Source: Clostridia bacterium (GTDB lineage: Bacteria; Bacillota; Clostridia; Christensenellales; Aristaeellaceae). Taken from it: a stretch of DNA of 47,740 nt. Made by a program: the position numbers and the translations under genes. The stretch covers positions 1-47,740 of the forward strand of contig JAFWSH010000025.1 of assembly GCA_017519405.1 (NCBI GenBank). The letters run 5' to 3'. The notes below the pieces were generated by a model. The model saw only the letters and a program-made list of their open reading frames with translations. It made no database searches and was not told the DNA's origin. The first letter of the stretch is position 1, and each line of letters opens with the position of its first letter. Below, piece after piece: positions 8,697 through 16,984 of this stretch.

Positions 8697-10421
8697 TCAC
8701 TGCTGGGACACGGTGAAGAGGGAGTAGAAGTAGCCCTTCTTCTCCATCAGTCCGTCGAAGGTGCCCTCCTCCAGCACGGTGCCGTTCTTCAGGGTGAACA
8801 GACCGGTGCAGCGGCGCAGGATGTTCTCGTCCAGGTCGTGGGTGACGATGATCCGGGTGTAGCCCGTGAGGTTCAGGATGGCGTCCAGCACCTCGAAGGA
8901 GGTCTCGGCGTCCAGGGAGGCCGTGGCCTCGTCCACCAGCAGCACGGGTGTCTTGCGCAGCAGGGCCCGGGCGATGGAGATGCGCTGGCGCTCGCCGCCG
9001 GAGAGACCCGCGCCGTTCTCCCCGCACAGGTAGTCCTCCCCCTTCTCCGCCACCAGCCTGCTCAGCCCGGAGAGGCGCACCGCCCGATCCACCTCCTCCT
9101 TCGGGAAATCGGAGAACATGGTGATGTTGTCCCGGATGGAGCTGTTGAAGACAAACACGTCCTGCTGGATGATGGACACCAGGTCGTAGAGCGAGCCGGG
9201 GGAAACCGTCCGCAGCTCGGTGCCGTCATAGCGGATCTCCCCCTGATAGTCCCGGGAGGCGGCCATGAGCAGGTTGAGGATCGTGGACTTTCCGCTGCCC
9301 GAGCCGCCCACCAGGGCATAGCAGCCCCCGGCGCGGAAGGTCAGATCCACGCCCTGCAGCACGGGCTTGTCCTCCTCATAGGCGAAGCGGAGATCCCGGA
9401 CCGCGATGCCCTCCGTGAGCCGGGGCGCGATGGCCTCCCCCTCGTCCGGAACGTTCCGGTGCAGGGCGCCGGCCAGCTTGTCCACGAGGCCGAAGGCGGA
9501 TTTCGCCCCGGCAAAGAACTCGGGGAACACCTGGATGGGGCCCAGCACATAGTTCAGCAGCTGCACAAACACGATGGCGGTGCCGCCGGTAACGCTGCTG
9601 CCGGAGAGGGCCATGGCAGCCGCCACAAAGAACACGCCGAACTGCAGGATGGCGCCGGCCAGGCCGGAGGTACTGTTCACCAGCACGCCTACCCTGGTGC
9701 GCTGCTCTGTGGCCTCCGCCACCCCCTCGTTGTTCTCCCGGTGCATGCGGTCAATGCTCTCCTCCGCCTTGGAGCTCTTGATCACCGCGAACCCGGTGAG
9801 CACGTCCTTCAGCAGGCCGGTGTAGCGCTCCTTCCGGTCGGAGACGGTCTTCTCCGCCTCCGCCGCCTTGCCGCCGAACACCACCGAGGCGATGATGGGC
9901 AGCAGGGAAAAGCCGATGGCGATCACCGTGAGCAGAGGGCTGTACCACAGCATGAGCCCCAGGGCACCCACAAAGGCCACCCCTGTGGTGATGACGGTCC
10001 GCAGAGGCACGAGAAAGTCCCGCTCAATGGTGTTGGCGTCGTTGGACAGGGCGGAGAGGTAGAGGGCGGTGTTCTCCCCGGAGAAGGCCCGGATGCCCTT
10101 CTCCAGCAGCCGCTGGAAAGCATAGGCCCGGTACTGCCGCATGGCCCTGGCCTGGAAGCGGGAGAGAAAGACATAGTCGATCCCCGCAGAGAGCAGCAGC
10201 AGGGCCAGCCCGCCTCCCGCGATCAGCAGCAGGGTCCGGAAGCTGTAGGGGCTGACACCGGCGATCAGGTCCACGATCTCCTTGATGAGCCAGGAGATCA
10301 CCAGCTCCCCCAAGGCCGTCAGGATGGCCGCCGCCACCGTCATGGCCAGGTTGAAGCGATTGCGCCGGAACAGCTCCCCCAGGAAGGGGCGCCGCAAAGC
10401 CTTGATTTCCTTCTTGCTCAT
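8697..10421 (-). CDS. ABC transporter, fused permease and ATP-binding protein
   Basis: This 574-residue half-transporter of the exporter type works as a dimer in the membrane. Residues about 1-320 form the six-helix transmembrane domain. The C-terminal ATPase has Walker A GGSGSGKST, the Q-loop QQDVFVFNSSIRDN, signature LSGGERQR, Walker B VLLVDEATASLD and H-loop VTHDLDE. The substrate is not evident; lipids, peptides and drugs are all handled by such proteins. AGGAGG lies before the ATG. A promoter TTTACT/17 bp/TATAAT is 130 bp upstream, with a 43-codon open frame between that overlaps this start. It is not paired with a second half-transporter gene, so it is probably a homodimer. Confidence 0.93.
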   Translation of the reverse strand: MSKKEIKALRRPFLGELFRRNRFNLAMTVAAAILTALGELVISWLIKEIVDLIAGVSPYSFRTLLLIAGGGLALLLLSAGIDYVFLSRFQARAMRQYRAYAFQRLLEKGIRAFSGENTALYLSALSNDANTIERDFLVPLRTVITTGVAFVGALGLMLWYSPLLTVIAIGFSLLPIIASVVFGGKAAEAEKTVSDRKERYTGLLKDVLTGFAVIKSSKAEESIDRMHRENNEGVAEATEQRTRVGVLVNSTSGLAGAILQFGVFFVAAAMALSGSSVTGGTAIVFVQLLNYVLGPIQVFPEFFAGAKSAFGLVDKLAGALHRNVPDEGEAIAPRLTEGIAVRDLRFAYEEDKPVLQGVDLTFRAGGCYALVGGSGSGKSTILNLLMAASRDYQGEIRYDGTELRTVSPGSLYDLVSIIQQDVFVFNSSIRDNITMFSDFPKEEVDRAVRLSGLSRLVAEKGEDYLCGENGAGLSGGERQRISIARALLRKTPVLLVDEATASLDAETSFEVLDAILNLTGYTRIIVTHDLDENILRRCTGLFTLKNGTVLEEGTFDGLMEKKGYFYSLFTVSQQ

Positions 10422-10549
10422 GCTTTTTCCTCCTCATATCCTTCCCCGTTCTCAGGGCAGGCGGCCAGGGCTTCCTCCCACAGGGATGCCAACTCCGGGT
10501 CCCGGAGATGCTCCAGGAGGGTGGCCGCGCAGCCTCCCGCCCGCCCCAT
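10418..10549 (-). CDS. Possible 43-residue leader ORF overlapping the ABC exporter start
   Basis: An open frame MGRAGGCAATLLEHLRDPE... runs to a TGA that overlaps the exporter ATG (ATGA), as coupled genes do. The sequence is helix-compatible (LLEHLRDPELASLWEEAL). Against it, its ATG has no ribosome site and overlaps the TATAAT box at 10548-10553, so a transcript from that promoter would lack it. It may be translated from an internal start or not at all. Confidence 0.25.
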   Translation of the reverse strand: MGRAGGCAATLLEHLRDPELASLWEEALAACPENGEGYEEEKA

Positions 10550-10576
10550 TATACCCGAAGGAACCGGAGAAGTAAA
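10548..10576 (-). promoter_or_regulatory. Promoter of the ABC exporter gene
   Basis: TTTACT (10571-10576) and TATAAT (10548-10553) are 17 bp apart on the minus strand. The untranslated leader would be about 120 nt. Confidence 0.65.
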
Positions 10577-10655
10577 CGCACCGTCAATACCATTCGTGCA
10601 GAAAATAACATACTGCCGGTATGGTTCCCGGGTTCATGCACGCCCGGCTTCCGGC

Positions 10656-10691
10656 ACGAAAAAGGAACCGGCCGCATCGGACCGGTTCCTT
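10656..10691 (-). terminator. Intrinsic terminator after ileS
   Basis: AAGGAACCGG (10662-10671) pairs with CCGGTTCCTT (10682-10691). The minus strand continues into TTTTT. Confidence 0.88.
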
Positions 10692-10705
10692 GTGGTTCGG
10701 TATGA

Positions 10706-13700
10706 TCAGGCCCTCGCGATGGCGATGGCCATGGCCTCCTTGCCCTCCGCCACGTTGACGGTGGTCTCGGGGGTCTCCACCCTGCCCAGGGTGGCCAGGG
10801 TCTCGCCGCAGATGTAGTCGGTCCAGCCCTCGGGGAGCTCCCCGCTGACCACGTCCAGCACAATGCGGTCGGTGATGTTCAGGTCCAGGGACTTCCGGGC
10901 GTCCTGGATGTTCCGGACAACCTCCCGGGCCAGGCCCTCCCGGCGGAGCTCCTCGGTCACCGTCAGGTCCAGGGACACCACGATGCCGCTCTCCGCCGCC
11001 ACGTGCATGCCCTTGTTGGCGTTGTAGGTGATCAGCAGGATGTCCTCCTCAAAGGACTTCTCCTCGCCGTCCACGCTGAGGGTCACCTTGCCGTCCGCCA
11101 AGGTGAACTTCCCGGTCTGCACGGCCTTGATGATGCTGCCCCGCAGGGCAGGATAGCGCTCGCCGATCACGGGGAAGCAGGGCTTGTAGCTCACCGTGGC
11201 GATGCTGCTCACATCGTCCAGGATCTCCAGCTCCTTCACGTTCAGCTCCTCCCGGATGAGGCCGGAGAAGCGGCGGACCACCTCGTCCACCTCGGGGTTG
11301 CCCAGCACCACCTGCATCAGGCGCAGGGGCTGGCGGTTCTTCACGTTCTGCTTCTCCCGGATGGAGCGGGCCAGGCGGATCACCCGGCGGGTGAGCTCCA
11401 CATCGGCCAGCAGCTTGGCGTCGGCGTAGCGCTCCGGGATCACCGGCCAGGCGGCCAGGTGCACGGACCTCTCCCCGGTGAGGATGCGGTAGAGCTTCTC
11501 GCTGAGGTAGGGCGCCACGGGGGCGTAGAGCTTCAGCACGCTCACCAGCACATAGTACAGCGTCTCATAGGCGGCCTGCTTGTCCGCGGTCATTTCGCTG
11601 CCCCAGAAGCGGCGGCGGGAGCGGCGGATGTACCAGTTGGTCAAGCCCTCCATCAGGGACACCAGGGGCGTCACATAGCCGTCCACCAGGTAGCGGTCCA
11701 TGCTGCCCCGGATGGAGGCCTCCGTCTCCTGAAGCTTGGCCAGGATCCAGCGGTCCAGCAGGTTGTCCGTCTCCGGCTCCTTCAGCCCGGCGGGCTGCCA
11801 GCCGTCGCTGTTGGCCAGGGGGATGAAGAAGTTGCAGGCGTTCCACAGGGGGGCGATCAGCTGCTGATAGGCGTCCTTGATGCCCTCCTCATCGAACTTG
11901 GAATCCCCGATAAGCATGGCGTTGGACTGGTAGAGATACAGCCGGAAGGGGTCCGTGCCCACGGTGCGCATCAGGTGCATGGGGTCGGTGTAGTTCCGGG
12001 AGGACTTGGAGAACTTCTTGCCGTCGTTGGACAGCAGCGTGCCGTGCACCACACAGTTCTTGAAGGCCGGCCGGCCGAAGAGGGCCACGGACATGACGTG
12101 CATGTAGTAGAACCAGCAGCGGATCTGGCCGGTGTACTCCACGATGAAGTCGCAGGGGAAGTGGGTCTCGAACCACTCCTTGTTCTCGAAGGGGTAGTGC
12201 TTCTGGGCGTAGGTCACCGAGCCGGACTCAAACCAGCAGTCCAGCACCTCCTGCACCCGGCGCTTGGTGCCGCCGCAGGCGCAGGGGAAGGTCACCTGGT
12301 CCATGTACTGCCGGTGGAGGTCGTGCAGCTCCACCCCGCTGGCCTCCTTGATCTCCGCCACGGAGCCCAGCACCGTGCGCTCGCCGCAGCGGTCGCACTC
12401 CCAGATGGGGATGGGGGTGGACCAGTAGCGGTTCCGGGAGATGTTCCAGTCCCGGGCGTTCTCCAGCCAGGCGCCGAAGCGGTTGTACTTCACGCTCTCC
12501 GGCACCCAGTTGATCTCCTCGTTGGCCGCCAGCAGCTGGGGCTTGATCTTCTCGATGTTGAAATACCAGGCGCTCATGGCCTTGTAGATCAGCGGATTCT
12601 TGCAGCGCCAGCAGTGGGGATAGTTGTGCACCAGGGAGCCGTCCGCCACGGCCTTCCCATGGTCGTAGAGGAAACGGATGATGATGGGGTTCATCTCGAT
12701 GACGTTGCGGGTGCGGCTGTCCTCGTAGAAGTCGGTGACTTCCTCCGTGAAGCGGCCCTTGGCGTCCACCGGGTTCACCACATCCGTGGGAATGCCCTTG
12801 CTGCGGCAGGTCCAGTAGTCATCCTCGCCGAAGGCCGGCGCCGTGTGCACGATGCCCACGCCCTCGGTGGCGTCCACATAGTCCGCCTCCACCACCCGGA
12901 AGGCGCCCTGTTCCTTCATGAAGGCGAAGTAGGGCAGCAGCGGCTCGTAGGTGTTGCCCACCAGGGCATCGCCGGTGCACTCCTTCACGATCACCGGCTC
13001 CTCGCCGAAGATCTTCTTGAAGTTCCCCAGGATGTTCTTGCAGGCCACAAAGATCTCGTCCCCCACGTCCACATAGGCGTAGGTCAGCCCCCGGTTCACC
13101 GCCAGGACCAGGTTGGAGGGCAGCGTCCAGGGGGTGGTGGTCCAGGCCAGGTAATACACAGGCTTCCCGCCAATGGGCGCCTCGGTCTCGGAGCGGAACT
13201 TGGTGATGATCCAGCGGTCCTGCCGGGGCCGGGTGGAGTCGGACTCCCGGGTGTCGGAGATGGACAGGGAGGTGCCGCAGTGCATGCAGTAGGGGGTCAC
13301 CCGGTAGCCGCTGTAGATCAGCCCCTTGTCATAGCAGGTCTTGAAGGCCCACATGACGCTCTCCATGAAGGAGGGGGTCATGGTCTTGTAGGCGTTGTCA
13401 TAGTCCACCCAGCGGGCCATCTCCTCGATATACTCCCGCCAGGACTCGTTGTTGCTGGAGACGATGCTGAGGCACTCGTCGTTGAAGGCGGAGATGCCCA
13501 CATGCATGTTCCGGAAGGCCTGCCCGGCCTGGGCGCGCTTGGCCACCGCCGCTGCCACCGCCTGATGCCAGGCCGCATTGGGCACGCCGTCCTGCGCCGC
13601 CGCCTCATCGGCCGATGCCACGTCCGTGGAGCGCTCGATGATGCTCTTATCGCTGAGCCCCAGGCGCTTCTCCGCCTGGTTCTCAATGGGCAGACCATGG

Positions 13701-13957
13701 CAGTCCCAGCCCCAGACCCGGGGCACGGAGTACCCCCGCATGGTCCAGTAGCGGGCGATCATGTCCTTGATGAAGGAGACCAGCACGGTGCCGTGGTGGG
13801 GCGTGCCGGTGGGGAAAGGCGGGCCGTCGTAGAAAACGACCTCCCCGTGTTTATCCCGCAGGGACTCCTCAAAAATCCCCTCCTGCTTCCAGAACGAGAG
13901 CAGCTCCTTCTGCAGCTGCGGAAGGTTCAGCCGGCTGTCCAGTGTCTCAAAACTCAC
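10706..13957 (-). CDS. ileS: Isoleucine--tRNA ligase, eukaryote-like (IleRS2) type
   Basis: This 1083-residue class I synthetase charges tRNA-Ile and edits valine. The ATP-binding HIGH signature appears as HHGT (54-57) in PPFPTGTPHHGTVL, and the KMSKS loop as KFSKS (648-652) in DGKKFSKSSRNYTDP. These forms and the length fit the eukaryote-like IleRS2 group rather than the usual bacterial type; IleRS2 enzymes are known to resist mupirocin. The editing domain lies between the two motifs. The start is GTG at 13957 behind GGGTGG. The promoter is about 35 bp upstream and leaves no room for a T-box leader, which often controls ileS in Bacillota. It is monocistronic with its own terminator. Confidence 0.96.
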   Translation of the reverse strand: MSFETLDSRLNLPQLQKELLSFWKQEGIFEESLRDKHGEVVFYDGPPFPTGTPHHGTVLVSFIKDMIARYWTMRGYSVPRVWGWDCHGLPIENQAEKRLGLSDKSIIERSTDVASADEAAAQDGVPNAAWHQAVAAAVAKRAQAGQAFRNMHVGISAFNDECLSIVSSNNESWREYIEEMARWVDYDNAYKTMTPSFMESVMWAFKTCYDKGLIYSGYRVTPYCMHCGTSLSISDTRESDSTRPRQDRWIITKFRSETEAPIGGKPVYYLAWTTTPWTLPSNLVLAVNRGLTYAYVDVGDEIFVACKNILGNFKKIFGEEPVIVKECTGDALVGNTYEPLLPYFAFMKEQGAFRVVEADYVDATEGVGIVHTAPAFGEDDYWTCRSKGIPTDVVNPVDAKGRFTEEVTDFYEDSRTRNVIEMNPIIIRFLYDHGKAVADGSLVHNYPHCWRCKNPLIYKAMSAWYFNIEKIKPQLLAANEEINWVPESVKYNRFGAWLENARDWNISRNRYWSTPIPIWECDRCGERTVLGSVAEIKEASGVELHDLHRQYMDQVTFPCACGGTKRRVQEVLDCWFESGSVTYAQKHYPFENKEWFETHFPCDFIVEYTGQIRCWFYYMHVMSVALFGRPAFKNCVVHGTLLSNDGKKFSKSSRNYTDPMHLMRTVGTDPFRLYLYQSNAMLIGDSKFDEEGIKDAYQQLIAPLWNACNFFIPLANSDGWQPAGLKEPETDNLLDRWILAKLQETEASIRGSMDRYLVDGYVTPLVSLMEGLTNWYIRRSRRRFWGSEMTADKQAAYETLYYVLVSVLKLYAPVAPYLSEKLYRILTGERSVHLAAWPVIPERYADAKLLADVELTRRVIRLARSIREKQNVKNRQPLRLMQVVLGNPEVDEVVRRFSGLIREELNVKELEILDDVSSIATVSYKPCFPVIGERYPALRGSIIKAVQTGKFTLADGKVTLSVDGEEKSFEEDILLITYNANKGMHVAAESGIVVSLDLTVTEELRREGLAREVVRNIQDARKSLDLNITDRIVLDVVSGELPEGWTDYICGETLATLGRVETPETTVNVAEGKEAMAIAIARA

Positions 13958-13992
13958 AATGCCACCCCCAGATGATGTTCATAACAGCGCCC

Positions 13993-14021
13993 ATTATAGT
14001 AGATTTTCCCCGGCGCGTCAA
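13993..14021 (-). promoter_or_regulatory. Promoter of ileS
   Basis: TTGACG (14016-14021) and TATAAT (13993-13998) are separated by 17 bp. The predicted leader is only about 30 nt. Confidence 0.85.
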
Positions 14022-14023
14022 CA

Positions 14024-14052
14024 GAAAAACCGCCTGCTGCACGGCAGGCGGT
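14024..14052 (-). terminator. Intrinsic terminator after the repeat-protein gene
   Basis: ACCGCCTGC (14029-14037) pairs with GCAGGCGGT (14044-14052). The minus strand then reads TTTTT, directly before the ileS -35 box. Confidence 0.88.
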
Positions 14053-14069
14053 CCGAAGCTTCGGGAGGT

Positions 14070-16970
14070 TCAGTCAAGGTCCGTGGGGGTGGCCTCCTCC
14101 GGCAGATCTGCCGGGGTAGCCAGGTCGGTGGGCGTGGCAGGCAGCGGCGGCATATACACCGCTTCCGGCAGCGGCAGCAGCTCATCCCGGGCCGTCCGGG
14201 TCAGGGTCAACGGGGTGTCCCCCTCCTCCCGCACGTCCCGCAGGGTCATGGTGTCCCCCTGGATGGCCGTCAGCTTGAACGCCACCTGATCCTGCAGCAG
14301 CAGCTCGTAGCCCTGCAGGCTGTAGTTGAAGGTCTCGCCGTCGATGGTCACCGTGCCGCTCTTGCGGATGATGTAGGTGTGGCTGTCGCTGCGCCAGGTG
14401 CCCAGGATGTTCCAGGCGGTGCGGTCCATCAGGGCTTCCGTGTCCCGATAGCCGATGCAGCGCTGGAGATAGGGATAGGCCCGCTCGTCCTCCCCGGCGT
14501 CCATCAGGCGGCTGCCCTCGGTGTAGCAGGCGCTGAGATAGAGCTCCTTCAGGTAGGCATAGCGCTCCGGGACGCTGGTCAGGTCCAGCTGGTCCAGCAG
14601 GAAGGCGGCTGCAGCGGCATTGCCGCCCTCCAGCGCCGCCCGGGCATGCTCCGCCGGGACACCGTAGACGTCGTCCTGGATCTGCATCAGCCGCTGGGCG
14701 CTGTCCCGATAGTCCCCCAGACGGCTGTAGAGCACTGCGCCGGTCTTCAGGTTGCCGTCCGCCAGGGCCTCCTCCGCCAGCTCATACCACAGGGCGTTGG
14801 CACGGTCCCCGGCGTCCTGATAGCCTGTCAGGGCGGCAAAGCTCTCCGCTGCCGCCTCCTTGCTGCCCGCCTCAGCCAGCGTCTCAGCCCGGGCATAGTC
14901 GCAGGCATTCACTTGCCGGGGGCAGTCCGCGTAATCCCCCAGGGCCACAAACAGCACCCGGGCATCGGTATAGTCCCCCGCCGCCAGCAGCGCTGCGGCC
15001 TGCATATACTGGGCTTCCTGGAGGCGGACATCGCTCTGTCTGTACTTGCCCAGCTCGGTGAAGATCACCGCCGCCTCGCTGTACTGCTCCCCGTTCATCA
15101 GGGCGTTGGCCTGGGCATAGCGTGCTTCCTTCGCCCGGTCGGCACTGTCCTTGTAGTCCCCCAGGGCCGCGAACTGCTCGTAGGCGCCGGCGAAATTCCC
15201 CGCGTCAAACAAGGCAGCCGCCTCCAGGTAGTGGGCGTCGCGGGCGCGCTCCGGGCTGTCCTTGTAGTCCCCCAGGGACTCAAAGGCCACCGCCGCCTCG
15301 CTGTACCTTCCCTCGGCGGCAGCCGCGGCAGCCGGCTCATAGACGCAGACCTTCCGCAGGTTCGCCGCGTCCTCATCGTCCTCCGGCAGCCCCGCCAGCA
15401 GCGCCCGGGCCTTTTCGTAGTCCCCGGCCTCCACCGCCTCCAGCGCGGCCTGGTAGACACACTGCCGGTATTTCTCGTCCGCGTCCCGGTAGCCGGGAAT
15501 GCCCGCGAAGAGCTCCGCTGCCCGCGTCCAGTCGCCGGCCTCCATGGCCTCCGCCGCCGGCGTGTAGATGCACGCCTGCGCCCGGGCCGCCGCGTCCTCA
15601 TAGTCCCCGGCCAGCAGGAACTCCGCCCCGGCGCCGGCGCTGTCCCCGCTCTCCAGCAGCGCATCCGCCTTCCGGTAGTGGGCCTGCTGGCAGAGCACCG
15701 CCGCGTCCTTGTAGTCCGCCGGGAGGCGGCTCAGCCAGTCGATGGCCGCGTCGGGCTCGCCGTTCTCCAGGGCCTGCTTGCCCGGGCGGTAGAAGCAGAG
15801 CAGGGCCTTGGCCTCGCTGTCCCGGTAGCCCGTCAGGGCGGCATAGGCCCGGTTGGCCTCCTCCCAGTGTCCGCTGGCATACAGCTCCTCAGCCTTCTGA
15901 TAGTCGCAGGCCGTCACCTGATCCCGGCTGTCCTTATAGTCCCCCAGCCCCCGGAAAACCTCCTGGGCCTGGCCGGTGTAGCCCTCCCCCATCAGGTGAA
16001 CGCCCCGCCGGTATTCCGCCTCGGTGATCATGGCGGCGCTGTCGCGGTAGCCGCCCAGGTCTCTCCAGACAGCCTCCGCGCCGTCGAAGTCCTCCGCATC
16101 CAGCAGGGCAAAGGCGCTGCGATAGCGGGTCTCCAGCAGCTGCGTATCGCTGTCTCCCCAGCCGTTCAGGGCGGAGAAGCCCTCCTCCGCCTGGGCATAC
16201 TCGCCCCGGGCCAGATGCTGGGCCGCCCGGCGATAGTCCAGATAGGGCATCAGCCAGAGGCTGGCCACGAAATATCCGCAAACCGCCAGCACCAGCGCAG
16301 CCGCCAGAATCGCGGGCCAGCGGCTCTTGTGCCGGCGCTCGATGGCGTCGTCCTCCTGCCCGGCCCCCAGCCGCCCGGTGTCCTGGCTCACCACGGTCTG
16401 CCGGGATTCCTGCTCCCAGACCTCGTCCACCGCCTCCCGGGAGCACAGGGAAAACACCGTGTCCCGATCCCTGCCGCAGCGGACGCAGACGCCCGCATTC
16501 TCCGGATTGGGCCGGCCGCAGACACACAGCCACAAATTGCCCTGGCGCTCGGGGTAGCCGATGGCGTCCTCCCCGGCCACATGCCGCAGCCGGGACAGGG
16601 CGCGGCCCCGGGGCAGGGCATTGGTCTGGTACTCCACCAGGCCGCTGCGGCTGCGGCGCCATACCACGCCATCATCGTACCAAAGCTTGTCCAGGGAGAT
16701 CTCCACCTTGGTGGGCGCAGGCACCAGCGTGTCCGCCGGCACCGCCATCAGCGCCTCAAACACCTGGTGGGGGGTTCCCTTCAGGTCGTGAATGCGCTCC
16801 ATGACCCGCTGGATCTCCTGCCCCGCGGCGTCCAGGAAGATCAGCGTGATCTCCACGGAGACAATCGGCTTCTCCCCCAGGTTGAACAGCGTGATCTCGC
16901 AAGGCTCTTCCGGTCCGGAGGGAAGACGGCAGCTCCACACCTCCGCCGGGCATTGCAGGTCAATTCTCAT
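14070..16970 (-). CDS. Membrane-anchored TPR-like repeat protein with zinc ribbon
   Basis: I do not know the function of this 966-residue protein, but its build is clear. Residues 1-115 look like a beta-rich domain. A zinc-ribbon-like CxC-x10-CxxC cluster (C149, C151, C162, C165) follows, then one membrane helix at about 219-241. Some 13-16 tandem repeats of mostly 37 residues extend from about 245 to 850, each with a LGDYKDS or GYRDS turn and A-x-x-L-x-x-G-x-Y-x-x-A helices, as in TPR/Sel1-like solenoids. Residues 853-925 (WNILGTWRSDSHTYIIRKSG) resemble a small lipocalin-like sensor barrel. A TPTDL-rich tail ends it. The ATG lies 14 bp after the stop of the secreted-protein gene, so they form one operon. 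The solenoid is predicted outside, the ribbon inside, the cell. Confidence 0.85.
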   Translation of the reverse strand: MRIDLQCPAEVWSCRLPSGPEEPCEITLFNLGEKPIVSVEITLIFLDAAGQEIQRVMERIHDLKGTPHQVFEALMAVPADTLVPAPTKVEISLDKLWYDDGVVWRRSRSGLVEYQTNALPRGRALSRLRHVAGEDAIGYPERQGNLWLCVCGRPNPENAGVCVRCGRDRDTVFSLCSREAVDEVWEQESRQTVVSQDTGRLGAGQEDDAIERRHKSRWPAILAAALVLAVCGYFVASLWLMPYLDYRRAAQHLARGEYAQAEEGFSALNGWGDSDTQLLETRYRSAFALLDAEDFDGAEAVWRDLGGYRDSAAMITEAEYRRGVHLMGEGYTGQAQEVFRGLGDYKDSRDQVTACDYQKAEELYASGHWEEANRAYAALTGYRDSEAKALLCFYRPGKQALENGEPDAAIDWLSRLPADYKDAAVLCQQAHYRKADALLESGDSAGAGAEFLLAGDYEDAAARAQACIYTPAAEAMEAGDWTRAAELFAGIPGYRDADEKYRQCVYQAALEAVEAGDYEKARALLAGLPEDDEDAANLRKVCVYEPAAAAAAEGRYSEAAVAFESLGDYKDSPERARDAHYLEAAALFDAGNFAGAYEQFAALGDYKDSADRAKEARYAQANALMNGEQYSEAAVIFTELGKYRQSDVRLQEAQYMQAAALLAAGDYTDARVLFVALGDYADCPRQVNACDYARAETLAEAGSKEAAAESFAALTGYQDAGDRANALWYELAEEALADGNLKTGAVLYSRLGDYRDSAQRLMQIQDDVYGVPAEHARAALEGGNAAAAAFLLDQLDLTSVPERYAYLKELYLSACYTEGSRLMDAGEDERAYPYLQRCIGYRDTEALMDRTAWNILGTWRSDSHTYIIRKSGTVTIDGETFNYSLQGYELLLQDQVAFKLTAIQGDTMTLRDVREEGDTPLTLTRTARDELLPLPEAVYMPPLPATPTDLATPADLPEEATPTDLD

Positions 16971-16984
16971 ACGGCATGCTCCGT

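Noticed and set aside
8613-10817. Open frame on the plus strand across the ABC exporter
   Set aside because: Antisense artefact of GC-rich codon use; all ABC signature motifs are on the minus strand.
11003-13975. Long open frame on the plus strand, antisense to ileS
   Set aside because: High-GC genes often leave a long open frame on the other strand; it has no ribosome site, its composition is His/Val/Leu-rich, and the minus strand encodes a clear IleRS.
13958-14069. T-box riboswitch before ileS
   Set aside because: Only about 30 nt lie between the promoter and the start codon, too short for a T-box; the stem at 14029-14052 is the terminator of the upstream gene.
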